Shown here piece by piece: positions 24,301 to 35,535 of a stretch of 64,000 nucleotides of DNA. The notes below the pieces were generated by a model. That model worked only from the letters and a program-made list of their open reading frames with translations. It ran no database searches and was not told the DNA's origin. Both the position numbers and the translations under genes were made by a program. How positions within the stretch are numbered: the first letter of the stretch is position 1; the number at the start of each line of letters is the position of its first letter. The stretch lies in NCBI GenBank assembly GCA_022497155.1, contig MU385770.1:124001-188000 (forward strand), given 5' to 3'. The stretch is from Whalleya microplaca. Taxonomy: Eukaryota > Ascomycota > Sordariomycetes > Xylariales > Xylariaceae.

Positions 24301-25056
24301 CTTTTTGTTCACGGACAGCGGATGATCTGCAAGCCTCCCTCTGTGTACGCACTATTATAGAGCATCTCCACCAGCCACGGAATCGGAGGTCGACTGCCTT
24401 CCTCCTCTCACATATTCTTTCTGGGTTATTACGTACTTGCGTAGTTGATCGTTCCTGCACTCTGTTTGCGACACACAAAGTCTGCAATCACGTGGCGCTA
24501 CAGTCATCATGCTGATGTAGGACCCACTACTGTCAGCACCTTGAAGCCTTGACGACCTTTAGAGGTTATTACATACACACATACACACGCACACGCACAT
24601 ATACGCAGAGGCTTATTATACTCCGACCTTGAAACCCCCATCCGACGCCTAGCTGCTTGACGCTACCATCATAGTACGACGAGCTAATCTGTTATCGCCC
24701 GCCGAGGTCCACGCATTGCCTAGAGCGAATAGAGGTACGGCGAAAAGCCCGAGACCATTGTCGCCTCGTTTATTACTAACAGACTATGCTGTTGGACAGG
24801 CGGACAGGTCAGCAACCAGCATTCTGTGCTCGCTTCTATTTTAGCCACATTATACCTTGAACCTTGTTGGTGCGCTGCGGGTCTCTCGATACCAGACGGC
24901 GTCACTTTGATCTTGATCAGAGTCCCAAGGCCTATCCGTCGGGCTTTTGACGGTCACCTACCGTAACAATTTTGTGGTGCCGTATACGCAGTAGTGGCTT
25001 GCAACAATCGTCACTCTAAGTATTTATTTCTTGATGCTGAGTCAGAAATATCCAGG
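18382..25056. other. 6.7-kb gene-poor AT-rich region
   Basis: No intact recognisable gene. The longest open stretches are 18974-19474 (-, about 166 codons), 19801-20148 (+, about 115 codons, with an Asp/Glu-rich segment) and 22151-22588 (+, about 145 codons); none shows a known motif. On the minus strand of 19860-20140, serine-rich coding-like sequence is broken into several frames, so an old decayed gene is possible. Repeated CATGTAC/TACGTA words, short palindromes (such as 21719-21738) and CA runs (24570-24604) are scattered. A short frame at 23886-24074 ends in a segment like the start of a CCCH zinc finger. Confidence 0.5.
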
Positions 25057-26724
25057 ATGCAGAACAACGCTAGTCTTGGTGGTGAGTTGCCGACGGCCTT
25101 CCTTTCTTAGCTTGTTAGCTAGTACTAGAAGCATTCCCCAATCCCTCCTCGTTGAACCCTTTATTATTACCCTCCCTGCCTCCCTACCTGCGGCCGCCCC
25201 TCCACCGTGACGCCGCAATTCCGCACAGCACAAGGAAGGGACACACCCTCGACCAAGACCCCCCCCCCCAGCTAGGTATTTGATGCTATGGTCGTTTAAT
25301 CCCTTCCCACTTCCATTAGCCACGGATGCCTATGTAATCACACATTACCTCATACGGGTACCAGGAGCTAGGTTGCTGCTGCTATTCTGACGGCTTCGGG
25401 TCCGCGTTCCAAATACAGCCTTTGACCCATCTATCTACCTACTTCTTCAGTCCCCATTCTCTTCATTACCAAATACCCGCTTGGACCCTGGTCCGACTTC
25501 TTAAACATACATATTCTGTCTGCCGTCCACTTCATTATCCGTGGTTTTGGCTTCTAATATCTTTCGCGTCTACTTTTCCCACTCGGATGCACCTTGGCTT
25601 AGTCCTTTGCTGACTCATATTACTAACACGACCGCATCTTCACAGACGACGCGAGCTTGCGCGCACAGCTCATCCAGGGAGACCACTTGATCCATCCTGT
25701 GCCTGCACCGGCTCCGGCTTCCACCGCCGACGACTTCGAGGTGAACCTCGCTGTCAAAACCCATCCTGCTCTGAAGCCTATTCAGCCATCGCCGCAGACG
25801 CATGGGTACGGCGATTCTGGTTTAAGCAAGCAGTCGCATATTCATCCTCAACTTAGAACCTCTCCTATAGGTTTACCTGCATCGGATACGATGCAAAGAG
25901 GAGCCTCGCCACCATCCGACGAGGGCGGCCCTATTTCTACGTCTCCCGTTTCCGGTATGGCTGCTCAAGGCATTATGGGCCATGACCCGGACGATTCTAC
26001 AGCTGATGGGCGGAAAGCCAAGCGCGAATTATCCCAATCGAAGCGTGCTGCTCAGAACCGGGCCGCTCAGGTGAGTGCAATTTTCAGAGTCTCTTTCGCT
26101 TTTGCAAACCTCAAAAAATGGCGTCGACCTAGCCAGTTCATGCGCTCCTTTTACCCCTACACCCTTGAAGTTCATCAACCTATAATCCGTTAGCCAGATT
26201 TCGTATGCATACGTCTTATTACGTAAACTAACCCACTCTTATAGCGCGCGTTTCGTCAAAGAAAAGAGCACTATATCAAGAAGCTTGAGCAACAGGTGCG
26301 AGAATTTGGCGAAATGGAGCAGAACTATAAGGCTATCCAGAACGACAACTACGCCCTTCGCGAGTACGTCATACAGTTGCAGTCGCGTCTCCTGGACTTG
26401 CAGGTCGAGTTACCTCAGCCGCCACCGAACGTGAATCTCCCACAGCCTACTTCGGCCGCTGGCGCCAATAGGAATGCGCACCTGAGTGCTACGGCTGAAC
26501 CTGGACCGAGCAGCACTGCCGCTGGGACTCTGGCCGATGTCGCTGCAGCGGTGGCTGGCTTGAGAGCCAGGGAGCCCTCGGAGAACGGCATGTATGCAAA
26601 GCCTGCCTATAAGACAGAGACCACCGATGATTCACAAACTGCCGAGGAAATTCGCAGACAACTTCAACACGAAGGAGGCTTGCCGCCGCCGCCGCCGCCG
26701 CCGCCGCCTGGATCAAACCGATAA
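25057..26724 (+). CDS. kapC: bZIP transcription factor, KapC/AP-1-like
   Basis: Three exons: 25057-25081, 25646-26070, 26245-26724; 309 residues. Exons 2 and 3 are firm; exon 1 (MQNNASLG, GTGAGT donor) is inferred from phase and the need for a start, with a 564-nt intron. The basic region KRELSQSKRAAQNRAAQRAFRQRK (134-157) has the Yap-type N-x-A-A-Q-x-A-F-R pattern, with the second intron splitting it after Q150. The zipper follows directly (YIKKLEQQVREF... YALREYVIQLQSRLL). The flanks are Pro/Ser-rich, and the end carries nine prolines encoded by a CCG repeat (about 26681-26706). KapC-type factors are nuclear and little characterised. The intron within the basic region and the IKKLEQQV start to the zipper match the fungal KapC family as I remember it. 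Confidence 0.85.
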
Positions 26725-28066
26725 TAGGGTGATCGGTGTTTGTAGGATAATAATTATGGCCCTTAACTAATAAGTTGAATGTCACGGGAGCGCATTTCGC
26801 TCAGGGCGAGCCAGCTCTCTTGGGAACATGCCCAATCGAGAGGGTAATGGGCAGGAACTGGAGGTACTGTAATAAGAGGTCCACTATACCGGCTTGATGG
26901 GAGGTGATGAGCGCGGGTGATCGTCAGGGAGAGAAGCAAGGTAGAGAGGCATGATACGGATGGGAGCAGCCATCTGTTACCTGTCATATGGTGGCGTTAC
27001 GGTCTGTCTCATACGGATGAGAGGACCGGGATAGGCGTTCAAGAGCATCACATTTCTAGCGTTTGCTATGGGCGTCTTGCCATTATTAGATGCAATGGAC
27101 ATTTGTTTTCGGCGACTATTCAAAAGTTGTCACTGTGTATGTATCTACAGGCGTCGGTCGAGCGTTGTTTACCAGACGGGACAGTACGACACGTCGTAAG
27201 TGTGTATGTGTGTACGCGTTTGCATTTTAGCATTGGGATTCAAGGCATGATGAAGGTCCATAGGCTTCGCTCCTCGAAAGATGGAGAGAACTAGACTTTT
27301 TAGCATGCTGACCGAGTGACTCACGTTGACTGGTGAAGCAATGTGGAACAGTCCCGATAATTACTTAATGCTGCAAGCTTCACACCATCGTCTGCATAGT
27401 AATTTGTGAGAAGTCAACCAATGCGCGTTTATCACTGCGATCTAGGTAACAACTACCGACAGTATATCCCTTGGGCTCAAGCTTATATGATTTTTATGTG
27501 TGTGCGGCAGAAGAGACGCTCTGCCATCTTTCCGCGATCAATTCTTTCCCATTACTGATGTCCTGATGCAGCAGCCGATTTTAAGACACCTTCATCAAAT
27601 TTCTTGCATTGCTTTGGCTTGCCAGGTACCGTACTTTTAACCTACCTCGAAATGGGTAAGGTTCACTGGTGCGTAGTGGACATCGAGTGGATAATCTGTG
27701 CCGATCCATCTAATTCCGCGAAGACCCCTCCCCTTGTCCAAGCAAAAAATAGTAAGAAAAATAAAATAAAAAAACTGACCAATACACTTATGCCGAAGGG
27801 GGATCTGCTGGGCTGCTCGCTCGCGTGTATCCGCAAAACGTGGTTAAGACAGATCCGCCAGGGGCCAGGGGTCGGTCTCCTATTTTCGGGACGCGGAACT
27901 TGCCACCGCGTCATCTAGAACCACGCGATGGGCAAACCCAGAATAATCAGTAGCTTGGTGCTTGCTTGCCTCGTTCTCGAACGAACGATTAGCTACGAAC
28001 GACTGCTACGTAATGTAATCTTTTCCCACTCAATTGGCTGCTTAGAGTTTTCGCAATTCATCACCT
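26725..28066. other. convergent 3' spacer between kapC-like gene and ARP5
   Basis: About 1.3 kb with short frames on both strands and no recognisable product. It holds an A-rich tract near 27746-27775. Both genes end into it. Confidence 0.55.
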
Positions 28067-30797
28067 TCAGGAATATGAGTTCCCCATATCGTGTTCCTGC
28101 ATTCGTAATGGAGTTAGCTTCGAGCTTTTCGTGTGAATCCGCCGGGCGATAGTTAGATAGAAGGTCAGAAATTGAACGCGGTAACATGCAGAAACCCCCT
28201 TTTGTGGGTGCATCTATGCGCTTGCGCATGATAGTTCACGACGCAGAAGCGCACTGATGTCACTTGGCGCCTGCTTCAAGGCAGAGCCGCAGTGTTATTT
28301 CGCTGCTTAATTGCGACCACCCCTGCCTATGGGGCGGGCGGGCGACAGACGATGGTACGCGTGACTAAGAAAAGTACGCCGGGCTGGTCATAATAGCGGA
28401 GCAAGGAAAATAGGAAAACTGATGAAGGAAAGTTGGTTACGTTATACGTACCTTTAGGTAATCTCCTCCCTTCTCTTGCCATTCGGCCTTCGTCACCGTG
28501 GCTGCTTTCCAGCCAGGAGAGCCGGCCCATTCCGCCGCGCCCTTCCACGCGTCGAGCAGGGCGTCCTCGGCTCGTCGAACGTTCACGGGCGCGTCTATGG
28601 GGAGCAGCGGCCTCAGGCCTTGCCGGAGGCGGTCGTCGAAGTTCTTGAAGAGAGTGTTGCCGCCGGTCAGGAAGATGTCCTTGAGAAAGTCGTCGCGGTT
28701 TATGCCAGAAAAGCCCACGAGCCGTTGCGTAAGTATGTCACCAGCTATCTCCACGAGTCCTGCTTGGTCGATTCCAGCAATAGAGGGCTGGAAGATAACC
28801 TCGGGTACCCGGATACGCTCGACATTGAGGTGAATCTGATGGATTTCGGCTTGGGAACCGGCATCGAACGGTCGTGGTCCGCGCATAAATGCATGTAGAA
28901 GGCTCTTGTTCCAGTCGTTCTGTGCTTCCCACGTGTGCTCATGTGTGAATCCCTCATCGTAGCGCAGGAGATCTTCCTCGAGAACCTTAAGATTGCCCTC
29001 CAAGTCATCTTCGCCCTCTTCGTCATCGCTGCCAGGCTCGCCCACGGCAATCTGCCTGTATACACCCCAATCGTCGTCGTTGGCGCCGAAGTTATCGTCG
29101 TCTCCGCCGCGACGGCGTTTCCCTCTGGGGTTGTCTGAAGCGAGATTCGCAATAGACTTCATGCGGATCTGGGAAGCAAGAGACTTGCGGTTCCCGAGGT
29201 CGGCCTTGAGGCGATCCCGCTCCTTCATTCTTTGTAGTAAAGCGTTGCGCGCTACTCGCTTCACTTCAAGCCAGCCCTCGAGGTCGTTTTCTCGCCGTTC
29301 TCTGTCTAGGCGCTCTTCCTCTGCAATGCGCGCCTTGTCGGCTTCCTTCTCGGCCTTGGCGCGGGCTCGTGCTTCGTGATTTGATTTGAGTAGTCGCTGG
29401 TGTCGCTTTGCTTTCAGACCCGCCTCATCGAGTTCATTGTCGGGTATTTCAAGCAGGCTGAAGTCGGGCACTTCTTGCTCTTCCTCAGGATCACCTCCTA
29501 CATCCTTTGTGCGTGCGCGCTTGATCGACTTGTCAAGCTCTCTGATCGTACGCTCGAGCTGTGCCTCGTCCTTCATATCCTCCGCATCAAGGAGGCGCTT
29601 GGTATCTTTTTTATTGGAGTCAGCAATCTTCTCTTGGAGCTTCTTGAAGTACTCCAACTCTTGCTCTTTTCGCATTAATTTCTCCAGGCGCATCTTTGCT
29701 GCCTGTTCCTGTAACCGCCGTCCGCTCTCCTTTTTACGTTCGGCTATGCGCGCGAGCTCCTCCTCGCTCTTCTGTATAATGACCTCCTCCGTAAACGGAT
29801 ACTGGATGACTACATCCCGATCTTCCAAGCCCGTCCAATCTAGGTATGTCCGAAGTTCGTCGTCGTATGCCTTCGAAACGTAGCAATGGTCTCGAATCAT
29901 ATTTTCCGCTTGAGAAGCATTAAGCTTTCCGGGGAAGGACGGGTATTTCAGGCGGATCAGTTTAAGGAAATACTCTGCTTCATGCCATCCTCCCCAATTT
30001 AACCTTATAGCCTGGGCTAGCATGGCCTTCGAATTGTAAACGGGTATGACATGGGTAGAGCTGTAGGAAGATGATACGACCAGCCCAGTATTTCCCTTGT
30101 TGTATCGGTAGGAGAAGAGAGAATCAATGCCTAATGCAAGGGATGGCGCGCCGTAGCATTCGAAGATGATCTCGTTCATGGCTACCTAGCATGTCAGTTA
30201 CACTCACACTAGCTAATGCTTGATGATACGTACATTTTCGTGAATAAGGCAGATTTGCCACAGCCTCCGTCATGACAATGGGCAAGTCTATAGACCCTTC
30301 CGTGTTGTTCATGCCTAGCTTTAGAAAGGTCCAGTCCAGCACATGTTCTTCCACATCCCAATTGGTCACGACGTCGGTGCCAGGTTCAAATGCATATCTG
30401 ATGTGTCCCCTGGCGGTTGTGTCGGCGTAGCAGTCGGTGCCCGCGAACGAGTAGGTCTTGCCCAGCTTTCTATCTCGATACTTGGCCATGATCGGAGGTA
30501 TGCTGAGTCTCGGCTTCGATTCGAACGACCAACCAGCTCTTACGGTGGATGAGCCTGGCACACAAGAACAGATTAGCGCCCTGTTTCCCTCAAGCAAGCA
30601 TGCCTGGGCTCCTTACCGTTGTCAATGACAATGGCCACACTGCCATCGGGCTGGGCCAGAGCCTTCTCCCGACCGTCTGGCTGTGGCGGGACATGACTCT
30701 CGAATTTGGTTTCTTTCACGTTATATATCTTTGCCGGGGGATACGTCTTTTCTTCGCGTACAGGGAGCGCGGGAGGGTCAATCGCAGATGGCGCCAT
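28067..30797 (-). CDS. ARP5: actin-related protein 5 (INO80 complex)
   Basis: Four exons: 30797-30617, 30554-30234, 30181-28452, 28096-28067; 753 residues (yeast Arp5 755). The actin fold starts with the nucleotide-loop segment VAIVIDNGSSTVRAGW rebuilt across the first intron, and continues with WDVEEHVLDW, YSRKSMNEIIFECY across the second intron, TGLVVSSSYSSTHVIPVY, and later FLTGGNTLFKNFDDRL. A charged helical insertion of about 300 residues (E/K/R-rich, from about residue 300) splits the fold, as is typical of Arp5. The last exon codes for only ten codons, EHDMGNSYS plus stop, and lies 355 nt beyond the main exon. It restores the conserved GGDYLK-EHD-GN end, whereas read-through would stop after VRIT. 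Arp5 forms a module with Ies6 that grips nucleosomes in INO80; an IES6 gene lies 1.6 kb upstream. Confidence 0.94.
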
Positions 30798-31545
30798 GGT
30801 GTCGCAGTGAATATGATATTTACGGATGTTGGCGACGGTGCATGGTCAAGGGAAGTGTTGTGGATGTTAGTTCGGATATTATCTCGAGGCGGTTCGTCGT
30901 TCAATTAGAGATAGACAATCAACGTGAGTGACGGCTTGTTCCGCTTCAGATGACCGGGTTTGTATATGAAGCTGGGAAGTGCCGTTAGCAGGTCCCCGTC
31001 GTGGATAATTGGCTGCAAGATCTGGTAATGCAAGGCTGACAAAAGTACGAAAGGTACGTAGCCGGGCTCCACTCCAGCTTTTGACTGAAGAAGGTTGTAA
31101 CTTCTGACATGGAAAGGGCTGTGATGGTCCGTGCCAGTACTCCATGCGGAGTACTGTGCAATGTCCACGATGTCTCCTTCCAGTGTAAAGATAGCGACGC
31201 TTGGGCCACCGTTGGAAAATGGTTAGCTTCATGATTATTGTATTTGGTGGGGTCGGACTAAGATAGCATCAATCAATATCTTACACATCTAGATATGTAC
31301 GAGTAGAAACATTCACATCAACCAATTCTTAGAAATGCTACCCAGCATTAAAAGCTAGGAGGCTTATATTGATAGGTATTTGTTGTTGGTCTCATTTCTG
31401 TACACTATATTTGCCAGTGTCATGAGCCTTCATGAAAAGCTTCATACAACAGGTGTTGTCCACATCATCTCTTATCAATCAGTCAACCCTCTCATACATT
31501 CTCATAGCCATAACGCTCCCTTCGTCCACCAACAAGATTCTTCAC
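30798..31545. other. spacer between ARP5 start and DAD4 end
   Basis: About 750 bases holding the ARP5 promoter and DAD4 3' end. Short frames on the minus strand (30879-31232) overlap each other in three phases and show no domain. No gene called. Confidence 0.55.
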
Positions 31546-32008
31546 TCATGAGGGATCTTTCAGGCTGTCCGTAGCTGCGTAATCGAGTTAGAATGATGAA
31601 CACTTCAGTCTCGTTTTCGAGAGGATCATAGAGTAAGTACCTTCTAAATGGAAGAGCACATTAGATTGGTAGTTCTTGAACATCTGTGCCACAAGCTCGA
31701 TGTTCATGTTCTGGATGTTTATTTCCTGTCATGAATGTCAAAACGACTAGCTTCTAACATACTAATATGAAGTTCATTCGTACCTGAAGGCTCTTGTTCA
31801 TCACAACGATCGCCTCATTGAGTTTCTCCTATAGGAACCGCGTCAGTCATATTAGCTTACCATCGCGGTACTCTAGAGTCAACATAACTTACAACATTAG
31901 TGATGATACGCGACAGCAAGAGGTTTTGCTGGTGCTCATGAGGACTCTCCTAAGTGAAACATCAGATATATATCAAACGATCAATAAGCCGTATATTCTA
32001 CATACCAT
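31546..32008 (-). CDS. DAD4: DASH complex subunit Dad4
   Basis: Five exons: 32008-32006, 31949-31893, 31828-31784, 31725-31641, 31574-31546; coding lengths 3, 57, 45, 85, 29 nt; 72 residues, exactly the yeast Dad4 length. No single frame longer than 30 codons exists, so the gene is invisible to simple ORF calling. The spliced product reads [51 protein letters not shown]..., ending ATDSLKDPS, which is the Dad4 pattern throughout. Introns are 56, 64, 58 and 66 nt with GTATGT, GTAAGT, GTACGA and GTACTT donors. Dad4 is part of the DASH/Dam1 ring that couples kinetochores to microtubules. Exon 1 carries only the ATG codon; the first intron begins directly after it. It is divergent from IES6. Confidence 0.95.
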
Positions 32009-32403
32009 CTTCTCAGATTTCACGTCGTAGCTGGGGCAGATAGCTTCGGTTGTTTGCTGGTGAGCTCTAGACCTGTGGGTATAAAGGATAGGCGTGGGAT
32101 TAGGTAATTAAAGGTGTACGGTAGGTACAGTTACCTACAGAACGGGTATGCAAGGGCCACATCGTCACGCTACCTTGGGTAAACCTTAGCTACAAGCGGT
32201 AAGTCGCGGCAGAATAATCCTAGCCTTAGCTGCTTAGGTACCTCCCCAAGGGCATCCCTAGGCAGCTGGGATGAAAGCTCAATCCAACACAAGAACGGCC
32301 TCTTCTTTTACAACAAACACCGATTAATCAAATTCGAATCCCAACATAACATATCCAGATACTCACCTACCTCTGCAGCCCGATTACGCACAACACAGCA
32401 GAC
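32009..32403. promoter_or_regulatory. shared DAD4/IES6 divergent promoter
   Basis: Only 395 bases separate the DAD4 start (-) and the IES6 start (+), so the two are likely to share promoter elements. The spacer includes several AGGTA/TACCT words (32100-32250). Inferred from geometry. Confidence 0.5.
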
Positions 32404-33015
32404 ATGGCCGCCCCGACCGAGGCTCAGATAGCCCACCAGGAGCTGATCGACCAGCTCGACATCCACTCGGTGCACAAGAGCTTCCGCAACCCGCACTGGC
32501 GGCCGAACCAGCGGCGCAACAAGAACATCAAGACGATCCTGGGCGACGCCTCGCGCAAGGAGGCCTCCTCCATCGTCGCCACGCCGCAGGACAACAACTG
32601 CGGCGCCGCCTCGCCCGCCGCCGACGACAACGGCGGCCTCTCCACCAGCGGCTCCTCGACGCCCACGCAGCCCGCTGGCGGCTCTGCTTCTTCTTCGACC
32701 CTGCAGCCCAACCTCGCGCAGGCCTCGCGCAGCCTGTCCAAGCTCGTGCTGGAGAAGACGCTGCGTCCTAATGGGGCCAGCGCCGCCACGGCTTCGGCCG
32801 CCCCGAGTGCTACGTACACGAACATCGAGTCCGCGCCGTCGCTCGCGCACACGCGACGGTATTGCGACGTCACGGGGCTGCCGGCGCCGTACCTGGATCC
32901 CAAGAGCAGGCTGCGGTATCATGACAAGGAGGTGTTTGGCTTCATCCGCACGCTGCCGCAGGGCGGGGCGGAGCAGTATCTGGAGGCTAGAGGGGCACAT
33001 ACGGTCTTGAAATGA
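32404..33015 (+). CDS. IES6: INO80 complex subunit Ies6, YL1 C-terminal domain
   Basis: Single exon, 203 residues. The N-terminal segment (residues ~10-50) has LDIHSVHKSFRNPHWRPNQRRNK and IKTILGD, typical of Ies6. A low-complexity Ser/Ala/Pro/Gly linker follows (about 60-145). The C-terminal YL1-C domain (about 150-200) shows RRYCDVTGLPAPYLDPKSRLRYHDKEVF with the CDVTG and Y-x-D-P core. Ies6 pairs with Arp5 within INO80 and is needed for nucleosome sliding. The start at 32404 follows CAGAC directly and gives MAAPTEAQ. The exon is GC-rich, with a strong preference for C/G at third positions. Confidence 0.93.
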   Translation: MAAPTEAQIAHQELIDQLDIHSVHKSFRNPHWRPNQRRNKNIKTILGDASRKEASSIVATPQDNNCGAASPAADDNGGLSTSGSSTPTQPAGGSASSSTLQPNLAQASRSLSKLVLEKTLRPNGASAATASAAPSATYTNIESAPSLAHTRRYCDVTGLPAPYLDPKSRLRYHDKEVFGFIRTLPQGGAEQYLEARGAHTVLK

Positions 33016-34023
33016 AGAGGACGAATCTACGTTACAAGATGCAGGTGGGTTGTGGCGGTCACGAGTGTTTGGAGGACTGCTACATATACTACTACGATGT
33101 GTTTGGGGTTCATGTGGACAGGAAACTCCTACGGTGAGCCTTTACGAGAGGTATCAACAGTCAATATGCTTAGCGGTAGAAAGATGGGTGGAATGTTCGA
33201 CCAACAAAGTCAAGCCTAGCCTATGCACCAGTCACCTCTCGGCGACTGGATGGAGGTTACGCTCCGGCTTAATCGTGATCAAGATACAAGGATTGCTCTC
33301 CGCCTGTTGCTGACGGGTACCGAGAGTGAATGGAAGAATCACTCTCAGTGACCAATAGCTTGAGAGCTAAGGACGCCGCGGCAGGGTGTAGTAATGAGGC
33401 TGGTTGGGTATTTGCTAAGGGTTTTTCTACGCCTTGTTCCGAAGCATCACCTACCGATGGTTGTTCTGTTATATACAGGCAGCCCAACTGAGCGACAGAG
33501 ACGCCGTCCAGGCTACTAAAGCGATTGCTCCTCAAACTCTTCAATGAGTTAAGAGATCTCAAGTTAGACAACATCTAGAGCATAAAGACTCAAATAATTG
33601 AATAATATCACATGACTATAATCATTGTTGATGTTATGGCAAGGACCAAAATTTGTGTATTCGATGTCGAACGCTTGAGTGAAGAAATAGAGAAGAAAAT
33701 GCTTATATGAGACCCAATGAAAAGCTTGGACCACTGGTGCGACTACAATACGTACATGTACGTAGTCGATCAAAGGAACCAGCTGTCAGCAAGCTGCCAC
33801 CAGCTGCCACATTACAGAGGCCGCGATCCGTGTTCGTGTTTCTATTCCTATCCCCTAATTTGAAAACACATGTCCAAAGCAAAACCACGAGGAGCTTCAA
33901 GGCAGCAGCGACGAATTGCCTTCCCATATGTCGACTTAACCCTCCACGTCTCTACTGTGTGAACCATCCCCATCCGCGACCCTCTCTCCGTACCCTGCGT
34001 CCTCGAGACAACCACGAGTCAAG
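33016..34023. other. intergenic region upstream of GOT1
   Basis: No gene. A perfect 16-bp palindrome TACGTACATGTACGTA lies at 33749-33764, nested in CGACTAC/GTAGTCG arms, 260 bases before the GOT1 start. A CT-rich leader precedes the ATG (33930-34010). Confidence 0.6.
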
Positions 34024-34791
34024 ATGCCGACGATGTGGTTATCCGACGCCCAAAGTGAGCTTCTATGATTCGCGAGTGTACGAGAATGCGCCGACTGACC
34101 CTGTCGCAGAAATCGGCGTCGCCTTCTGCTCTGGTGGTATGTAGCCTGTTGCTGTGATGCTTGCGCACGGGGTTTACGGGGCGCTAACTCGATCTGCTGC
34201 TCGCCGTAGGAGGCTTCTTCCTGATCGGAGGCGTGATGCTGTTCTTTGACCGGGCCATGTACGTACAGTCCTCCAGTCGCGCCCTCTTCCCTCCCTTTTC
34301 ATCTATTCTATCCATACGCTCTTCGCTGTCTAACCGCTTCCTCATGCTCACAGGCTTGCGATGGGCAACGTACGCCACTCCCTCTCCCCCCTTTCCTCCC
34401 TCCCAAACCACCACGTGCCACGTGCCACTCCCTCCAACCGCCCCCTCGAAACCGTCCCCCGGTCCCTAACGCGAAGACGCAAAACCTCTAGATCCTCTTC
34501 CTGATCGGCCTAACGATCATCATCGGGCCGCAGAAGACGCTGCTGTTCTTCGCGCGGAAGCAGAAGGCCAAGGGCACGGCGGCCTTCTTCCTGGGCCTGC
34601 TGCTGATCCTGCTCAAGTGGCCGCTGATCGGCTTCTGCGTCGAGCTGTACGGCATCATGGTGCTGTTCGGCGACTTCCTCGGCACCATCGCCGCCTTCGC
34701 GCGCAACGCCCCTGTCGTCGGCCCTTACATCGGCGTGCTCATCGACCGCGTCGGCTTGGGGCGGCGGAACAACTCCGAGCTGCCCGTCTAG
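34024..34791 (+). CDS. GOT1: Golgi transport protein Got1
   Basis: Five exons: 34024-34054, 34110-34136, 34210-34258, 34354-34369, 34492-34791; coding 31, 27, 49, 16 and 300 nt; 140 residues. The spliced protein starts MPTMWLSDAQKIGVAF and contains [36 protein letters not shown], followed by two further hydrophobic segments (FFLGLLLILLKW, FCVELYGIMVLFGDFLGTI) and VGPYIG, i.e. four membrane spans. This is the Got1/Sft2-like family; in yeast Got1 acts in ER-Golgi and Golgi traffic and is redundant with Sft2. Four introns fall in the first 41 codons, and the fourth exon is only 16 nt long (LAMGN). All junction phases agree. Confidence 0.95.
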
Positions 34792-35535
34792 ATGGATATA
34801 TTCCCTAGCCTACCTGCCTACCTGCTGACTTTAGGTTCTGTCGTTTCTTTCTTCTGGGTCACGACACTCTAGTAGCCGTCTGAGACGGCTCTTTGCGGCT
34901 GCTGCTGCTAGCGAGTTCGGTTACGCTGGCTGGCTGGCTGGTCTTAATAACGTGGACACACACTTGGAACGAGAAAAAGGCGTTTAAGAGGAAGATGATG
35001 CGATGCTACTACTACTCTGTATGATACTGTATATGACGGAATAAAAGGATGGGGGAAAGGCGGCGTCATGCTAGAACAGGGTATACCCATCAAACGCAAA
35101 AATTAGAGAGCGCCGAAGAAGAAGACCCCAAGGCTGAAAGACTATGCATTCGTATGGCCACATACGTTTTTGCCAGGACAGCTGAGAGAAGATTTTGCGT
35201 ATGTATATATGTGTTCATGAGGGGAAAAAAAGGCCATTTGTCATTTTTTGCCTATGCAGAATCTAGGGAAGATCGGTAGATGGCGCCTCCTCAAAGAATC
35301 GAAACAGCATCATCATCAGCCGCCTTTAGTGTGTCGACATCAGCAAGCAAGATTTTGCTAAAACCATCCGCTCTTCACAGTTTTCTAATAAGCTGCATGC
35401 AACCTTTTTACATGCCTCCCAGTCTAGTACCCCCACGCCACGCCACGCCACGCCACGCGACTCTAGCTCCGACGACGACGCCCCCTACTCTCTATAGCAC
35501 CGCACCGCACCGCACCGCATCGGACGACACCGGCT
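34792..35535. other. convergent 3' spacer with pentanucleotide repeats
   Basis: Between the 3' ends of GOT1 (+) and the profilin gene (-). It holds a CACGC repeat (35434-35458) and a CACCG repeat (35498-35519) adjacent to the profilin stop. A short plus-strand frame (35049-35279) has no recognisable feature. Confidence 0.65.

Noticed and set aside
27604..27918. 104-codon plus-strand frame 3' of the kapC-like gene
   Set aside because: Opposed by an 83-codon frame on the other strand; includes an A-rich low-complexity tract and no recognisable motif.
30879..31232. Three overlapping minus-strand frames between ARP5 and DAD4
   Set aside because: They occupy all phases of the same short segment, which sits in the ARP5 promoter; none has a family match or splice support.
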